NCBI RefSeq assembly: GCF_910592395.1
Contig: NC_088310.1
Location: 28,475,491-28,539,490, forward strand
DNA length: 64,000 nt
Source of the DNA: Lineus longissimus
Taxonomy: Eukaryota > Nemertea > Pilidiophora > Heteronemertea > Lineidae
Reading direction: 5' to 3'
The notes beneath the pieces were generated by a model. It was given only the letters and a program-made list of their open reading frames with translations. It was not told where the DNA came from and ran no database searches. Position 1 is the first letter of the stretch. Each line of letters begins with the position of its first letter. Shown here piece after piece: positions 39,438-51,954 of the stretch. The position numbers and the translations under genes are program-made.

Positions 39438-40868
39438 AAACATGAAATATGGGACGAGACTGAAATATAAAACGACATCGGCTTACAGTGTACCTTCTTT
39501 TACCTGATAAGTTTAAACCCAATATTGGTTAATGGTATATTTCAGACCGAAGATCCTGACCAAGTTTATCAAAGTGAATGCATTGACGGTAGTGTAGTAA
39601 AGTGACGGTAATTACGACAGTGATAGTGACACTGCTCACCAATGATGTAGCTAAAATGTACTTGTATCGTGATTGCCCTATTGGCAAGAGAAACTGGCAA
39701 GAAACCAGTAATCTGTGGCTTAACAACACAATGAAAACTGTCAATCTCAATTAAAGAAGCGTTTAGAGACTCCTGATATCAGATGCCATGTAAACCACGT
39801 AAACACACACATTCTGATATAGAATCAGTTAGCAGCCTGATAATTGTCATTCGATGATAAAGCTCAATCCCTTTGGTCGTATTTGAACGGATTCCCAGCC
39901 ACAGCTGTCTGTGCCCACAAGCATTGATACGACAAGAGATAGTATTGGTGGCTTAGCCTTTGCAGAAAATCGACGGTTTAACATCCCCTTCAAACGGTGG
40001 ATACCTTTCACACACTTGCACAAAAACCACGGAATCGTGCTCAGTGTTGTAAACAATGCTAGCAATAAAGATGCATCAAGTAGTGCTCAATCTTTAAACG
40101 ACAAAATGAACGCCAAAAATATGCTAGGGAGGCAAACGAGAGAGCCATCGCATCTTTGTATGCAAGACATTGCAATTTGTCCATGACATAGGGGTGACAA
40201 GTCCCCGGATTTCAAGATGGGGACCAAGCGATGTTGACCAAGCGTGTCAAGAGAAACGTGCATCACCACTGATCACTTGGAGAGTTTGTGGTGGTGTTCA
40301 TATTGAAATGACCACCACCAATTTCAAACTCGCCTCAGATGAATTCAAGACTTTCAGTGCGCCCTTCAAACCCATAAGTGGTCCATTAATAATGATGTTG
40401 CCTGCGTACGTGACGTGCAGCATCCGTTTTTATGGCCCGGTCACATGACTTTGCTTGCCTAATGAGGTGCAGGGATTTGCGAGGGTTCTGACACTCCCTC
40501 GATAAGGGATAAGATTACAGCTGAGGACGCATCATGTTTCTTGGTCACTGCACGGCTACGCGAAGGCACTGATTTGGACCACTTGTTTCGAATAATTGGT
40601 TCCCTTTTAAAAGACGAAATTGATGAAAAAGTTTTTGTATACTGAATATTTAATGTCTGCAGAGCCAGGGCATCATCAATCAGCGATATTCTAATCAACA
40701 AAGTACGAAATCAATTTATGGATCTTCCACACAATGAATGAATAAATGGGAGTCTGCATGTAACTTTTTAGTCTCAGTTTCGATCGACGCGTTACATTCA
40801 GTTATGCCAACTGGATTTTTTACTTGATCCGCTATTAACAATAGCACACTGCTGACAAAGCGAGAAAT

Positions 40869-42380
40869 ATGGATAACTGTAAGGCGAAGATTGTCTACAT
40901 ATTTTTTTGGGAATTTACGTTAATTGGACTGTTTGTCATTGTGTGTGGTAAGTAATATTCGTATGTGTGTGTGCAGGGTTTTCTGGGCGATTCTTGACGC
41001 TGACGATAGTTTGCAGGTTGTTCAACCGATAAAAACGTCGGAGAGCGAAATGCGAAAGTCTGTCGTGTCATTTTGTCTTTTGCTAAATCTTTCACGCAAC
41101 ACTCTCAACTTTCTTCAGACCTTACTAGTAGGAAGAATCGGGGAGATTTTCAAAAGTCGTCGTTAAAGAAAATTGAGTTTTGACTGACAGTTGCTTTTTT
41201 ATCAGGTACGCCCCCAAAAGGATATACTCAACGACAAGGAGACTGCAGCGGTTATGATATGAACAGAATATCAAATACGGACCTTAGTCCCTGCATCTCT
41301 TCTTGCAACAGGGATAAGGCATGCATGGCTCTCATGTACGACAGTAAAGGAAAATTCTGCATTCTCAAGACTAAAGTAGGATGCCGCCTGCGCCTCACAC
41401 ATGACGATAGATATCTGTACTTTGATAAGACAGGTATGACGTGGTTACAAGTGAATGTATCAAGAAAGCTTGAAAATCGGAATAATACTAGCATTAGTAA
41501 CAGGCTTTTTCGACCTCTTAACGGTTTCTCTAACATTTTCCTGATTTATCCACTTTTTCCGAGGAAGGTCGGATTTCTAAAAGAAACATTAAAATACTAG
41601 CGTTTCCCAGAACAGAGCATTAAAGATCAACGATCTATGTTGAATGGGGTTAATTGAGGTGTGACCCAAACACTCAGAGTAACTATTTGAGTGAGCAAAT
41701 TAGTATTCACATTTAGGTCACTCGGAGTGTTCGGCTCACACCTCATTAACCCCATTCAATACAGGCCTTTGATCTTTGATGCCCTATTTTGGTGAGCCCT
41801 TTAGAAATCCGATCTTGGAGGGAAAAGTCGGACAATGTCGGACTTTTGTCGGATAAATCACGAAAAAGTTAGAGAAACTGTTAAGAGGTCGGAAAACGCC
41901 TCCTACTGGTGTAGATAGATATTACTATTCGAAGTGCTGATCGCCTATCACCAAGGACCTTATAGTGCAATGATGGAGGACAATATCTTTGTAGAGAAGG
42001 TTGTGTGTTGTAAACTCCGGGAGTAAACTGTCAGTCGGACTATGCTTAATAGTCCAATCCAGAACTACGTGTTTGTCAATCTTTTATAAACCGTTGATCC
42101 GTTTTACATAAATCTTCATTTGTTTAATCCAGATACCATGACCTTTGGAATATACTACAAGCGGACGACGTCTACGCCATCGCATGGTATAGTGAGACAA
42201 ACAATAACGCCATCAGGGAGCGAAGAAGAGTGCGCAGTTTCCTGTTCGAATTACGGACCTTGCAGTGCCTTCGGATACGACAGCTCAACATTGAAGTGCC
42301 GTCTATTGGCTATCATCGAAAACAATACACTTGACCAATCACAATTTGGTGAGAGCGTCTTCTATATGATGGAACTGTAA
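40869..42380 (+). CDS. Small secreted protein with two PAN/apple-like domains, copy 1
   Basis: Three exons with matching phases, 40869-40947, 41206-41433 and 42133-42380 (TAA), give 184 aa. Exon 1 encodes a start followed by a hydrophobic stretch (VYIFFWEFTLIGLFVIVCG), a likely signal peptide or anchor. Exon 2 encodes one PAN-like unit (GDCSGYDM, SPCISSCNRDKACMALMY, KFCILK, DRYLYFDKT), and exon 3 another (EEECAVSCSNYGPCSAFGYD, LKCRLL, ending ESVFYMMEL). The CxxxC, then C-x-A-x-x-Y, then C spacing fits PAN/apple domains, which bind proteins or sugars outside the cell. The ligand is unknown. Intron 2 carries the foldback element. The whole gene lies inside the duplicated unit, opposite in strand to the LGR. 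Confidence 0.72.
41477..41936. mobile_element. Foldback (MITE-like) element in intron 2 of PAN copy 1
   Basis: Two arms of about 200 bases are imperfect reverse complements around a short centre. Matching pieces: CGACCTCTTAACGGTTTCTC on the left against GAGAAACTGTTAAGAGGTCG on the right; TTGAATGGGGTTAATTGAGG against CCTCATTAACCCCATTCAAT; AAACACTCAGAGT against ACTCGGAGTGTT. No coding capacity is seen. The presence of a related solo arm at 49870 shows that it is dispersed. The ends are approximate. Confidence 0.8.
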
Positions 42381-43003
42381 AGTCCTAGGCCGGTCGTGTT
42401 TACTGGTATGTCATGATTTAACGAGGTGGCAAGATAAGATGCACTTCTTGTAAAGTCTTCAGATAGCTTGACAGATTTAGTTCTTTTTATTTCCTGCTGC
42501 CGTATGGAGAGGTGTACTTGGTTCCTTCACGTTCTTAATACAAACAAGCATTGTTTACTTGTACCAAATGTGTCTCCGTGTTTTTGCTTTTCTGTACATT
42601 TGATAGTAATTGTAATTGCTATAATGTTCAGCATTTTTTCATCTTACGTATCCAATACATCCTTATTATACGAACTGTCATTGCTGAGGGCAAAGTCATA
42701 TAACGGTTTAAATAGCATTCCGCGATGATGAGGTCACTGCAGCTGCTGCCCTCTATTTCCTCATCGCTGAATTACAAGCAATGTCGGACAAACATGCGGT
42801 TTCGTAATGGATTCAGGCTTTCTAACTAGGGCAGTTAGATTCAATCTGGCACATGTCCGAGTGTTGGAAATACTACATAATTGTTCTGAATATTTCTCTT
42901 TCTGACTCTATGGTATCATTCATGCTAAAAACAATGCAGGGTCAAAGATAATTGACTTTGAAATAAGCTCAAATGCGTAAGATAAGTGTCGATGTCCGAC
43001 TGT

Positions 43004-43059
43004 CACGTGACTAAAACGTCATCATTATTTTATGCAAATGACCTTGTGAGCTATAAATA
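43004..43059 (+). promoter_or_regulatory. Promoter-like motif cluster at the end of duplication unit 1
   Basis: Within 56 bases: an E-box CACGTG (43004-43009), a CRE-like ACGTCA (43016-43021), an octamer ATGCAAAT (43032-43039) and a TATA box TATAAATA (43052-43059). The order and spacing resemble a strong core promoter pointing right. A well-placed ATG (ACCATGG) follows at 43123 but opens only 13 codons. PAN copy 2 starts 1.5 kb downstream. Confidence 0.5.
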
Positions 43060-44602
43060 GTAACTTCGCGGAATGCTATTCAAATTTGATCAAACGTCAA
43101 AAAGGAATTGAATTTCATTACCATGGTATCGGTTATGCTTGGCAGAACCGCCATGAATATATGAAATATGGAAACATGAAATATGGGACGAGACTGAAAC
43201 ATAAAACGACATCGGCTTACAGTGTACCTTCTTTTACCTGATAATTTTAAACCCAATATTGGTTAATGGTATATTTCAGACCGAAGATCCTGACCAAGTT
43301 TATCAAAGTGAATGCATTGACGGTAGTGTAGTAAAGTGACGGTAATTACGACAGTGATAGTGACACTGCTCACCAATGATGTAGCTAAAATGTACTTGTA
43401 TCGTGATTGCCCTATTGGCAAGAGAAACTGGCAAGAAACCAGTAATCTGTGGCTTAACAACACAATGAAAACTGTCAATCTCAATTAAAGAAGCGTTTAG
43501 AGACTCCTGATATCAGATGCCATGGAAACCACGTGAACACACACATTCTGATATAGAATCAGTTAGCAGCCTGATCATTGTCATTCGATGATAAAGCTCA
43601 ATCCCTTTGGTCGTATTTGAACGGATTCCCAGCCACAGCTGTCTGTGCCCACAAGCATTGATACGACAAGAGATAGTATTGGTGGCTTATCCTTTGCAGA
43701 AAATCGACGGTTTAACATCCCCTTCAAACGGTGGATACCTTTCACACACTTGCACAAAAACCACGGAATCGTGCTCAGTGTTGTAAACAATGCTAGCAAT
43801 AAAGATGCATCAAGTAGTGCTCAATCTTTAAACGACAAAATGAACGCCAAAAATATGCTAGGGAGGCAAACGAGAGGGCCATCGCATCTTTGTATGCAAG
43901 ACATTGCAATTTGTCCATGACATGGGGGTGACAAGTCCCCGGATTTCAGGATGGGGACCAAGCGATGTTGACCAAGCCTGTCAAGAGAGACGTGCATCAC
44001 CACTGATCACTTGGAGAGTTTGTGGTGGTGTTCATATTGAAATGACCACCACCAATTTCAAACTTGCCTCAGATGAATTCAAGACTTTCAGTGCGCCCTT
44101 CAAACCCATAAGTGGTCCATTAATAATGATGTTGCCTGCGTACGTGACGTGCAGCATCCGTTTTTATGGCCCGGTCACATGACTTTGCTTGCCTAATGAG
44201 GTGCAGGGATTTGCGAGGGTTCTGACACTCCCTCGATAAGGGATAAGATTACAGCTGAGGACGCATCATGTTTCTTGGTCACTGCACGGCTACGCAAAGG
44301 CACTGATTTGGACCACTTGTTTCGAATAATTGGTTCCCTTTCAAAACACGAAATTGATGAAAATGTTTTTGTATACTGAATATTTAATGTCTGTAGAGCC
44401 AGAGCATCATTAATCAGCGATATTCTAATCAACAAAGTACGAAATCAAATTATGGATCTTCCACACAATGAATAAATAAATGGTAGTCTGCATGTAACTT
44501 TTTAGTCTCAGTTTCGATCGACGCGTTACATTCAGTTATGCCAACTGGATTTTTTACTTGATCCGCTATTAACAATAGCACACTGCTGACAAAGCGAGAA
44601 AT

Positions 44603-46114
44603 ATGGATAACTGTAAGGCGAAGATTGTCTACATAATTTTTTGGGAATTTACGTTAATTGGACTGTTTGTCATTGTTTGTGGTAAGTAATATTCTTATGT
44701 GTGTGTGCAGGGTTTTCTGGGCGATTCTTGACGCTGACGATAGTTTGCAGGTTGTTCAACCCATACAAACGTCGGAGAGCGAAATGCGAAAGTCTGTCGT
44801 GTCATTTTGTCTTGTGCTAAATCTTTCACGCAACACTCTCAACTTTCTTCAGACCTTACTAGTAGGAAGAATCGGGGAGATTTTCAAAAGTCGTCGTTAA
44901 AGAAAATTTAGTTTTGACTGACAGTTGCTTTTTTATCAGGTACGCCCCCAAAAGGATATACTCAACGACAAGGAGACTGCATCGGTTATGATATGAACAG
45001 AATATCAAATACGGACCTTAGTCCCTGCATCTCTTCTTGCAACAGGGATAAGGCATGCATGGCTCTCGTGTACAAGAGTACAGGAAAATACTGCATTCTC
45101 AAGACTAAAGTAGGATGCCGCCTGCGCCTCACACATGACGATAGGTATCTGTACTTTGATAAGACAGGTATGACGTGGTTACAAGTGAATGTATCAAGAA
45201 AGCTTGAAAATCGGAATAATACTAGCATTAGTAACAGGCTTTTTCGACCTCTTAACGGTTTCTCTAACATTTTCCTGATTTATCCACTTTTTCCGAGGAA
45301 GGTCGGATTTCTAAAAGAAACATTAAAATACTAGCGTTTCCCAGAACAGAGCATTAAAGATCAACGATCTATGTTGAATGGGGTTAATTGAGGTGTGACC
45401 CAAACACTCAGAGTAACTATTTGAGTGAGGAAATTAGTATTCACATTTAGGTCACTCTGAGTGTTCGGCTCACACCTCATTAACCCCATTCAATATAGGC
45501 CTTTGATCTTTGATGCCCTATTTTGGTGAGCCCTTTAGAAATCCGATCTTGGAGGGAAAAGTCGGACAATGTCGGACTTTTGTCGGATAAATCACGAAAA
45601 AGTTAGAGAAACTGTTAAGAGGTCGGAAAACACCTCCTACTGGTGTAGATAGATATTACTATTCGAAGTGCTGATCGCCTATCACCAAGGACCTTATAGT
45701 GCAATGATGGAGGACAATATCTTTGTAGAGAAGGTTGTGTGTTGTAAACTCCGGGAGTAAACTGTCAGTCGGACTATGCTTAATAGTCCAATCCAGAACT
45801 ACGTGTTTGTCAATCTTTTATAAACCGTTGATCCGTTTTACATAAATCTTCATTTGTTTAATCCAGATACCATGACCTTTGGAATATACTACAAGCGGAC
45901 GACGTCTACGCCATCGCATGGTATAGTGAGACAAACAATAACGCCATCAGGGAGCGAAGAAGAGTGCGCAGTTTCCTGTTCGAATTACGTACCTTGCAGT
46001 GCCTTCGGATACGACAGCTCAACATTGAAGTGCCGTCTATTGGCTATCATCGAAAACAATACACTTGACCTATCGCAATTTGGTGAGAGCGTCTTCTATA
46101 TGATGGAACTGTAA
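44603..46114 (+). CDS. Small secreted protein with two PAN/apple-like domains, copy 2
   Basis: Exons 44603-44681, 44940-45167 and 45867-46114 (TAA) sit exactly 3734 bases from those of copy 1 and encode 184 aa. All splice sites, the signal-like N-terminus and all domain cysteines are kept, so both copies look functional. I count 12 coding differences: 9 change residues and 3 are silent. Five replacement changes fall within 25 bases of exon 2, turning LMYDSKGKF into LVYKSTGKY; the others are F to I in the signal region, S to I in GDCSGY, G to V and Q to L in exon 3. Either copy could be the older. Confidence 0.72.
45211..45670. mobile_element. Foldback (MITE-like) element in intron 2 of PAN copy 2
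   Basis: This is the counterpart of the element at 41477-41936, carried along by the tandem duplication (offset 3734) with a handful of substitutions. Confidence 0.8.
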
Positions 46115-46730
46115 TGTCCTAGGCCGGTCGTGTTTACTGGTATGTCATGATTTAACGAGGTGACAAGATAAGATGCACTTCTTGTAAAGTCTTCAGATAG
46201 CTTGACAGATTTAGTTCTTTTTATTTCCTGCTGCCGTATGGAGAGGTGTACTTGGTTCGTTCATGTTCTTTTACAAGCGTTGTTTACTTGTACCAAATGT
46301 GTCTCCGTGTTTTTGCTTTCTGTACATTTGATAGTAATTGTAATTGCTATAATGTTCAGCATTTTTTCATCTTACGTATCCAATACATCCTTATTATACG
46401 AACTGTCATTGCTGAGGGCAAAGTCATATAACGGTTTAAATAGCATTCCGCGATGATGAGGTCACTGCAGCTGCTGCCCTCTATTTCCCCATCGCTGAAT
46501 TACAGCAATGTCGGACAAACATGCGGTTTCGTAATGGATTCAGGCTTTCTAACTAGGGCAGTTAGATTCAATCTGGCACATGTCCGAGTGTTGGAAATAC
46601 TACATAATTGTTCTGAATATTTCTCTTTCTGACTCTATGGTATCATTCATGCTAAAACAATGCAGGGTCAAAGATAATTGACTTTGAAATAAGCTCAAAT
46701 GCGTAGAAATAAGTGTCGATGTCCGACTGT

Positions 46731-46786
46731 CACGTGACTAAAACGTCATCAATATCTTATGCAAATGACCTTGTGAGCTATAAATA
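46731..46786 (+). promoter_or_regulatory. Promoter-like motif cluster at the end of duplication unit 2
   Basis: The same cluster as in unit 1: CACGTG at 46731-46736, then ACGTCA, ATGCAAAT at 46759-46766 and TATAAATA at 46779-46786. Here it points out of the duplication into gene-poor sequence. Confidence 0.5.
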
Positions 46787-46890
46787 GTAACTTCGCGGAA
46801 TGCTATTCAAATTTGATCAAACGTCAAAAAGGAATTGAATTTCATAACCATGGTATCGGTTATGCTTGGCAGAACCGCCATGAATATATA

Positions 46891-49800
46891 TGACACATAT
46901 CAACATCCACAATGAGATTTTAATTGGTCATATCGGATATTCATCGATGTATGGAAGTGAAGTGAATGAGATCAAGTATCAGCAAGAACTCGTAAACACC
47001 GCTATCGCCATCCGTTTGAGAATCTAAAGGTCCAGGCGATGTCAAGATATTCTGATGGAAGCGGGAGAGGGATTGGTTACTCGATATTTGCGGTTCGATT
47101 GTGAAAATGGTTCACTGGCCTGGCAACTTCTCATCCCTCGAAGAGCAGAAACGGCCGGGGAGGGGGGAAGGGGGGGGGGGGTAGCAAGGCTACTGCACGT
47201 GTTGGTATTGTTTGATTGGTCCTGTCGGCAGCGGCGTGTCCAATATTTCCCTCGCACATTATTCTTAGTGTTGTACATAGATGTATAAGGTAGACTTGAC
47301 AACAGCCAATAGGAACACCCTGTGCCATCCATATCAGGCTCTGCTGCATAACCAGCCAAGAGATACCAAGGGATAGATTTGCAGTGAGGGAGATTAGCCT
47401 AGGCTTTGGTCGAGACCGGAGCCAAGGAAACAAGGTGTATTAAAGAATATAAAGGATTATACATGTATATGTGTTGTTATGTGTGTTGAACCTGGAGGCC
47501 GAAAGCCCACACGTGACATGGCGACCTCCCTGGTACAAGTCAGTTCACTTTCCCTACTAAGGCTGTATTGCTCCCCATGCGACAATCATAGCGCACACCA
47601 AGTGTCTAAAAAGCTTTCCTGCAGGGGATGCTATATCATGGTGAATAAGATCTTCTGCAGTATGAACTGTCTTGCCTCTAGAGCCAGCTTTTTTTACCTG
47701 GGTTACAAACTGACACCAAACGAATCAATCATGTCCCAACCAGTTTCCAGACCGATGTCAGGCTCCAGCGGCGATAAATTGTTACCTTGATAAAGAACAG
47801 AGTGAAAAAAACGTCTGGAGGCAATTTAGTCACAGGCGAGAATATCCCTCCGTGGCCTGTATTTAATTGGTAGACGTGGCTGGTAGTAACGACCACTTTA
47901 ACACGGCGGCGTTTATGAAGTACCCCACACTGCGTAGTTCTCTTCCTGTAGCTTGGCACGTGATCAGAATCTGACGGAACTTCCACACAAACACCAACCT
48001 AATGAAATGTATTCCAAGATTAAATTGCGATTACATGTCCGCCTGGGACAATGTGGCCCACAGCAAGCAATTATCAGAGCACATTGGAATACTTTGGACA
48101 GAATCTGACTCTAAACAAACCAAAATGGAATGAAATACATGTAAGTCCTTTGCCCTAAAGTATGTGCTTCGCAGAATTTTGAACAGCTCAGTTGAAAGAA
48201 ATACACTTATCCACCCATAACACCGATTTCCTCTCGCTGCGATTGGTGAAGGGTGTTAGATGTTGTTTTATTGGATGTTCGACTTCGATTTTAGCAATGG
48301 TTGGCAACTATAAAAGGTTATCAAGGTGGTGTACACGATCGACGAGTGGAAATTCAAGATGGCTGTAGGCCGCCATTTAAGTGATGTGACCATTTATGCT
48401 GGTTGGGATAGAATAGAAATACTCGATGGAATTCGAAACTGTGAATTGATGAACGCTTCCTATGAATAATGAGTTTGATTCATAAAAAGTAAAAATTGAA
48501 TTAAACGTTTCGAGTGAGAAGCCTCTTTAAGCAATTACGCAAATTCAAAATCACAGATTCCGCTTGAATACGGCCGATACATCATGCTCAAAACAGTACA
48601 TTAGGACTCTTTATGTTTAACAGTTAAAATGCAAACGGCGCTACATTAGAACCAAAAGAAATCGTTGAATGTGATAAATGTCCTAAATTTGATAACTTGC
48701 TGCCTTGATGTGAAAAGTCGGCCTATTTGCTAATCAGGCATTCTCTAAGGTCCCATTGTAAAGACTGTGTGATTTACTCAGTCATTCCCCAGACAACCAT
48801 AGCTTTGATATTGTGACACAGCGCTTCCAGAATGCCTCTCCGTAATCCGTACAAACACTGACAGATTCGAGGTCCCTGACAATCTCCTGTTGAGTCAAAA
48901 CTACCACTTCAAACTTGGAGCAATCAATCAAGGGCTGACAAGTAATCTAAGACACGTGGCTAGTTACCAGTTGTACTTGTGATTAAACCAGGAAATCGAC
49001 ACCAATCGGACTGGTAATGTCATTAGAATGATGACCGACCTCTGCAGAATACTCCGATGGTTGCTTCAGTCATGTTCTCACACACGTGAACAGGATTGGT
49101 GGGACCGAAACTGAGTTGCTGTACACGGATACTCTGATGGCAGCAATTTCATGGGTGTATATTTGGGCTGAAATTGTCTCGCTTGTTGAAGGAACCACGC
49201 CCACCTTGTTGTTCCGGTTTCCCAAGTAGATTTTCTTCTGAGTAGAACATCGTTGGGATATCGGCGAAAGAATTATACAACAAACTATTTTCTGTGCTGA
49301 TCATAGAAAACTTGAAAAAGGCAAAAATCTTCACATGCTAGGGCTGCTTTCAGAGATTCAATTTCAAAGTGACAATGAAGTGCGGTATCGACCACTGCCT
49401 GGTTACAAATGGTCAGGGGTCACAAGCACATAAACCTGCGCAACTGATCGCCTCTACTTATAAACGAGTTTGGCGGTACTCTCTGCGATAGTATTGCAAA
49501 AAGCAGCAGGTAGCTTCGAAGTGATTGCAGCGTCCGGATGTCATTTACGTCCCCATCATCTGCAACCCCGATGAGACATAATCATAATGATAATGGAACT
49601 GTGGCTGTATGTTTGATTAGCTCTGCCAACACAGTGTCAACATCGGAACCTTTATAGCATGGGTCATAATAGCAGCCAATATCGTTAACTGTGGCAGTTA
49701 CGGCGGAACTGCTGACTTGACACAAGGTAGAAGGACCTGGCAATGGCAAAGCCTGGGACAAATCTCGTTATTTCCAAAGCAGAAAACAACAACCCAGCTG

Positions 49801-51954
49801 TAAACAGCCCGACAACCTGGCTGATTCTGTTGAAGTCAAAATCCCAGAGTAGAGTATCTATCTATAGGGTTGTATTCACACTTCATGGAGTCATTCTGAG
49901 TGTTTGGCTCACACCTCATTAAACCCATTCAACATAGGCCTTTGATCTTTATTGCCCTATTTCATGTCGGACTTTTGTCGGATAAATCAGGAAAGAAGTC
50001 GGAAAAAGCCTCCTACTATTGCAAAGAACAGCTTAGCCTTACTCCAAGTAATCATCAGGAACCATTTGGCGACAGCAGAAGATGTGGACACACAATCATA
50101 TTCTTTATTGACAAAGCAGTATCAATGGCCTACTTGCCTCCTAAACCAGTAAATGGCACATATAATTCTAAGATATAGAGGATAAATGTCTCAATCGTGA
50201 CGTCTTTATAACGGCATAGTTTAGTAACTACCATTATTAGAGAACTACCCTTGGTCAAATATTAACACATCACTCAGTCAATACCATTAATCCCACTGGA
50301 TAGAAATGATACGGTCATAGAAGGCAACTGGTAAGTGTCGGGTAAGACGAGCGACGGAAGTGGTAATATTCCTTATGTAGCTTGCCAGTAAATAATCTCC
50401 TATCGTGACCGACTGATGAGCCATAGAAAAGTTATAATAGCATACTCTGATTTCCTACAGTAGCAGCCGAACGTTGGAATACAGTATCCCATCTTTCGTC
50501 CTTGGTATTTTCGTGGGTGAATTTCTCCAACTAGGCAATGTGGCCAAAACCATATCATATGACCCGAACACTTCGCTGACGACCGAACAGAAATGATCAA
50601 ACACATTGCTTTAAATAACGACTGAATCGTGCTCGATGGATTTCAAACAGAACAGAGCATCTTTGGTCATCGCAATATTAACAAGTGAATTGGTTAACCA
50701 CGCAATGCCAGAATATCCTAAATCGTGACGGAACAAATTAACCGAAACATGCTTACTCGAAATAGCGGCAAGTAGGTTGAATCGGAAATATTGTAGCCAT
50801 CAAACAGAAAGATAACCGAACACGACTTGTTATATTCTGATACATATCGTATCAGTCGGTGATCTGACATTTGCCTGTCCTTGAGGTTGAACATCACATT
50901 ACGATTCATTTACCAGCGAAATGAGTATAACTTTTCAAAATAAGCAGCATACTAAAAGCTTAAATGTTTGCAAGACGAATTTTCGTGATTAAAACACGCC
51001 TCCTTACAAGCCCTGGTCAAATCTCTCAGCCCTCAACAAGATGATAAGCCAAGATTTCAAATCACAATGTTGTCATCATCACGTCAAAGTAAAACGATTT
51101 TTCACTCGATGCCGTTTCGTCACAAACATTGGCAAAAACTGTTCCAAAGTGGAATGAAATATTGCTCCAGCGCCCATTTTTGTTTGAGCCTTTCATGTCC
51201 TCAGTGATCTTTTCCAATCAATTCACTGACAGGGCTTAACACTGGGAAGACGTTTTAAGACTCCAATAAGCCAGCTCTTTGAAAGTGGTTAATTGAATTT
51301 CTTTTGGTTGCTAGAATCTATGCGCACTTCTGCATTAAGAAGGCGGAAATTGACGAATGAAGTATCATTTGAACAAAAGGAATACTACCACACAGCAGTG
51401 GATGAGACAGATGCGATTTTACCACGCAGTGAAATCATGAGCTTTGAAGCTTTGAAGATCCCACACCTGGCCACATCAAAGTGATGGACTGAACGGCTGG
51501 GAATCCATGTTTCGATTGTTTCCTTACAGTGTTCTTGAAACTACATGGACATAGCTGGATTCTTTCAATGAGTTGGAGACCTGAGGAGTTTTGAAAGTCA
51601 AGCGAGTTATCCAACTACTTCTCTTACTTTTCCGTATAGTAGGACCTACTTTTGCATGCAGTTTGAAATGAGACTTGGGCACCGTTCGTGACAAATAAGG
51701 TATCAAGTCATCGTGTTACTGAAGAAAACCGGCGGCTTCTTAAACTATTTGAGAAATCATTTAGACATAGGACGCCTATTCAATATTTCAAGCAATCTTC
51801 ATCTTTTGACTCTACAAAATTTCACTCAACTTTAAAATTGAAAATAAGCAAGTCACGTTTTTAATCATTCATTACCTTTACATAGGATATTGGGTACGCA
51901 GACGATTGTCGGTCCAGTTTAAAATGATTCACGTTCAGTAGCACTGTGGGAAGT
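46891..51954. other. Gene-poor region
   Basis: I see no supported gene. A G-rich run lies at about 47157-47181. Open frames near 47042-47359 and 47479-47790 have low-complexity or unremarkable sequence. The only recognisable element is the solo foldback arm at 49870-50019. The missing first exon of the LGR could lie here, but I could not identify it. Confidence 0.45.
49870..50019. mobile_element. Solo arm of the foldback element
   Basis: GGCTCACACCTCATTAAACC, AGGCCTTTGATCTTT, TCGGACTTTTGTCGGATAAA and AAGCCTCCTACTA follow in the same order as in the right arm of the elements at 41.7 and 45.4 kb, with a small internal deletion. The left arm is absent. Confidence 0.75.

Larger units (their letters stand above)
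39438..46890. repeat. Recent 3.73-kb tandem duplication (two units)
   Basis: Unit 1 spans about 39438-43160 and unit 2 about 43172-46890, with a constant offset of 3734 bases over most of the length. Both start at AAACATGAAATATGGGACGA. Identity looks like about 98% by eye, in coding and non-coding parts alike, with small indels near the end. Near the breakpoints, CCATGAATATATGAAATATG in unit 1 and CCATGAATATATATGACAC after unit 2 show AT-rich, ATGAAATATGG-like microhomology. Each unit contains one complete small gene, one foldback element and one promoter-like cluster. Confidence 0.97.

Noticed and set aside
39911-40186. 91-codon frame present in both duplication units (also 43645-43920)
   Set aside because: Its conservation is explained by the recent duplication. 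It has no motif, and overlapping frames on the other strand are equally open.
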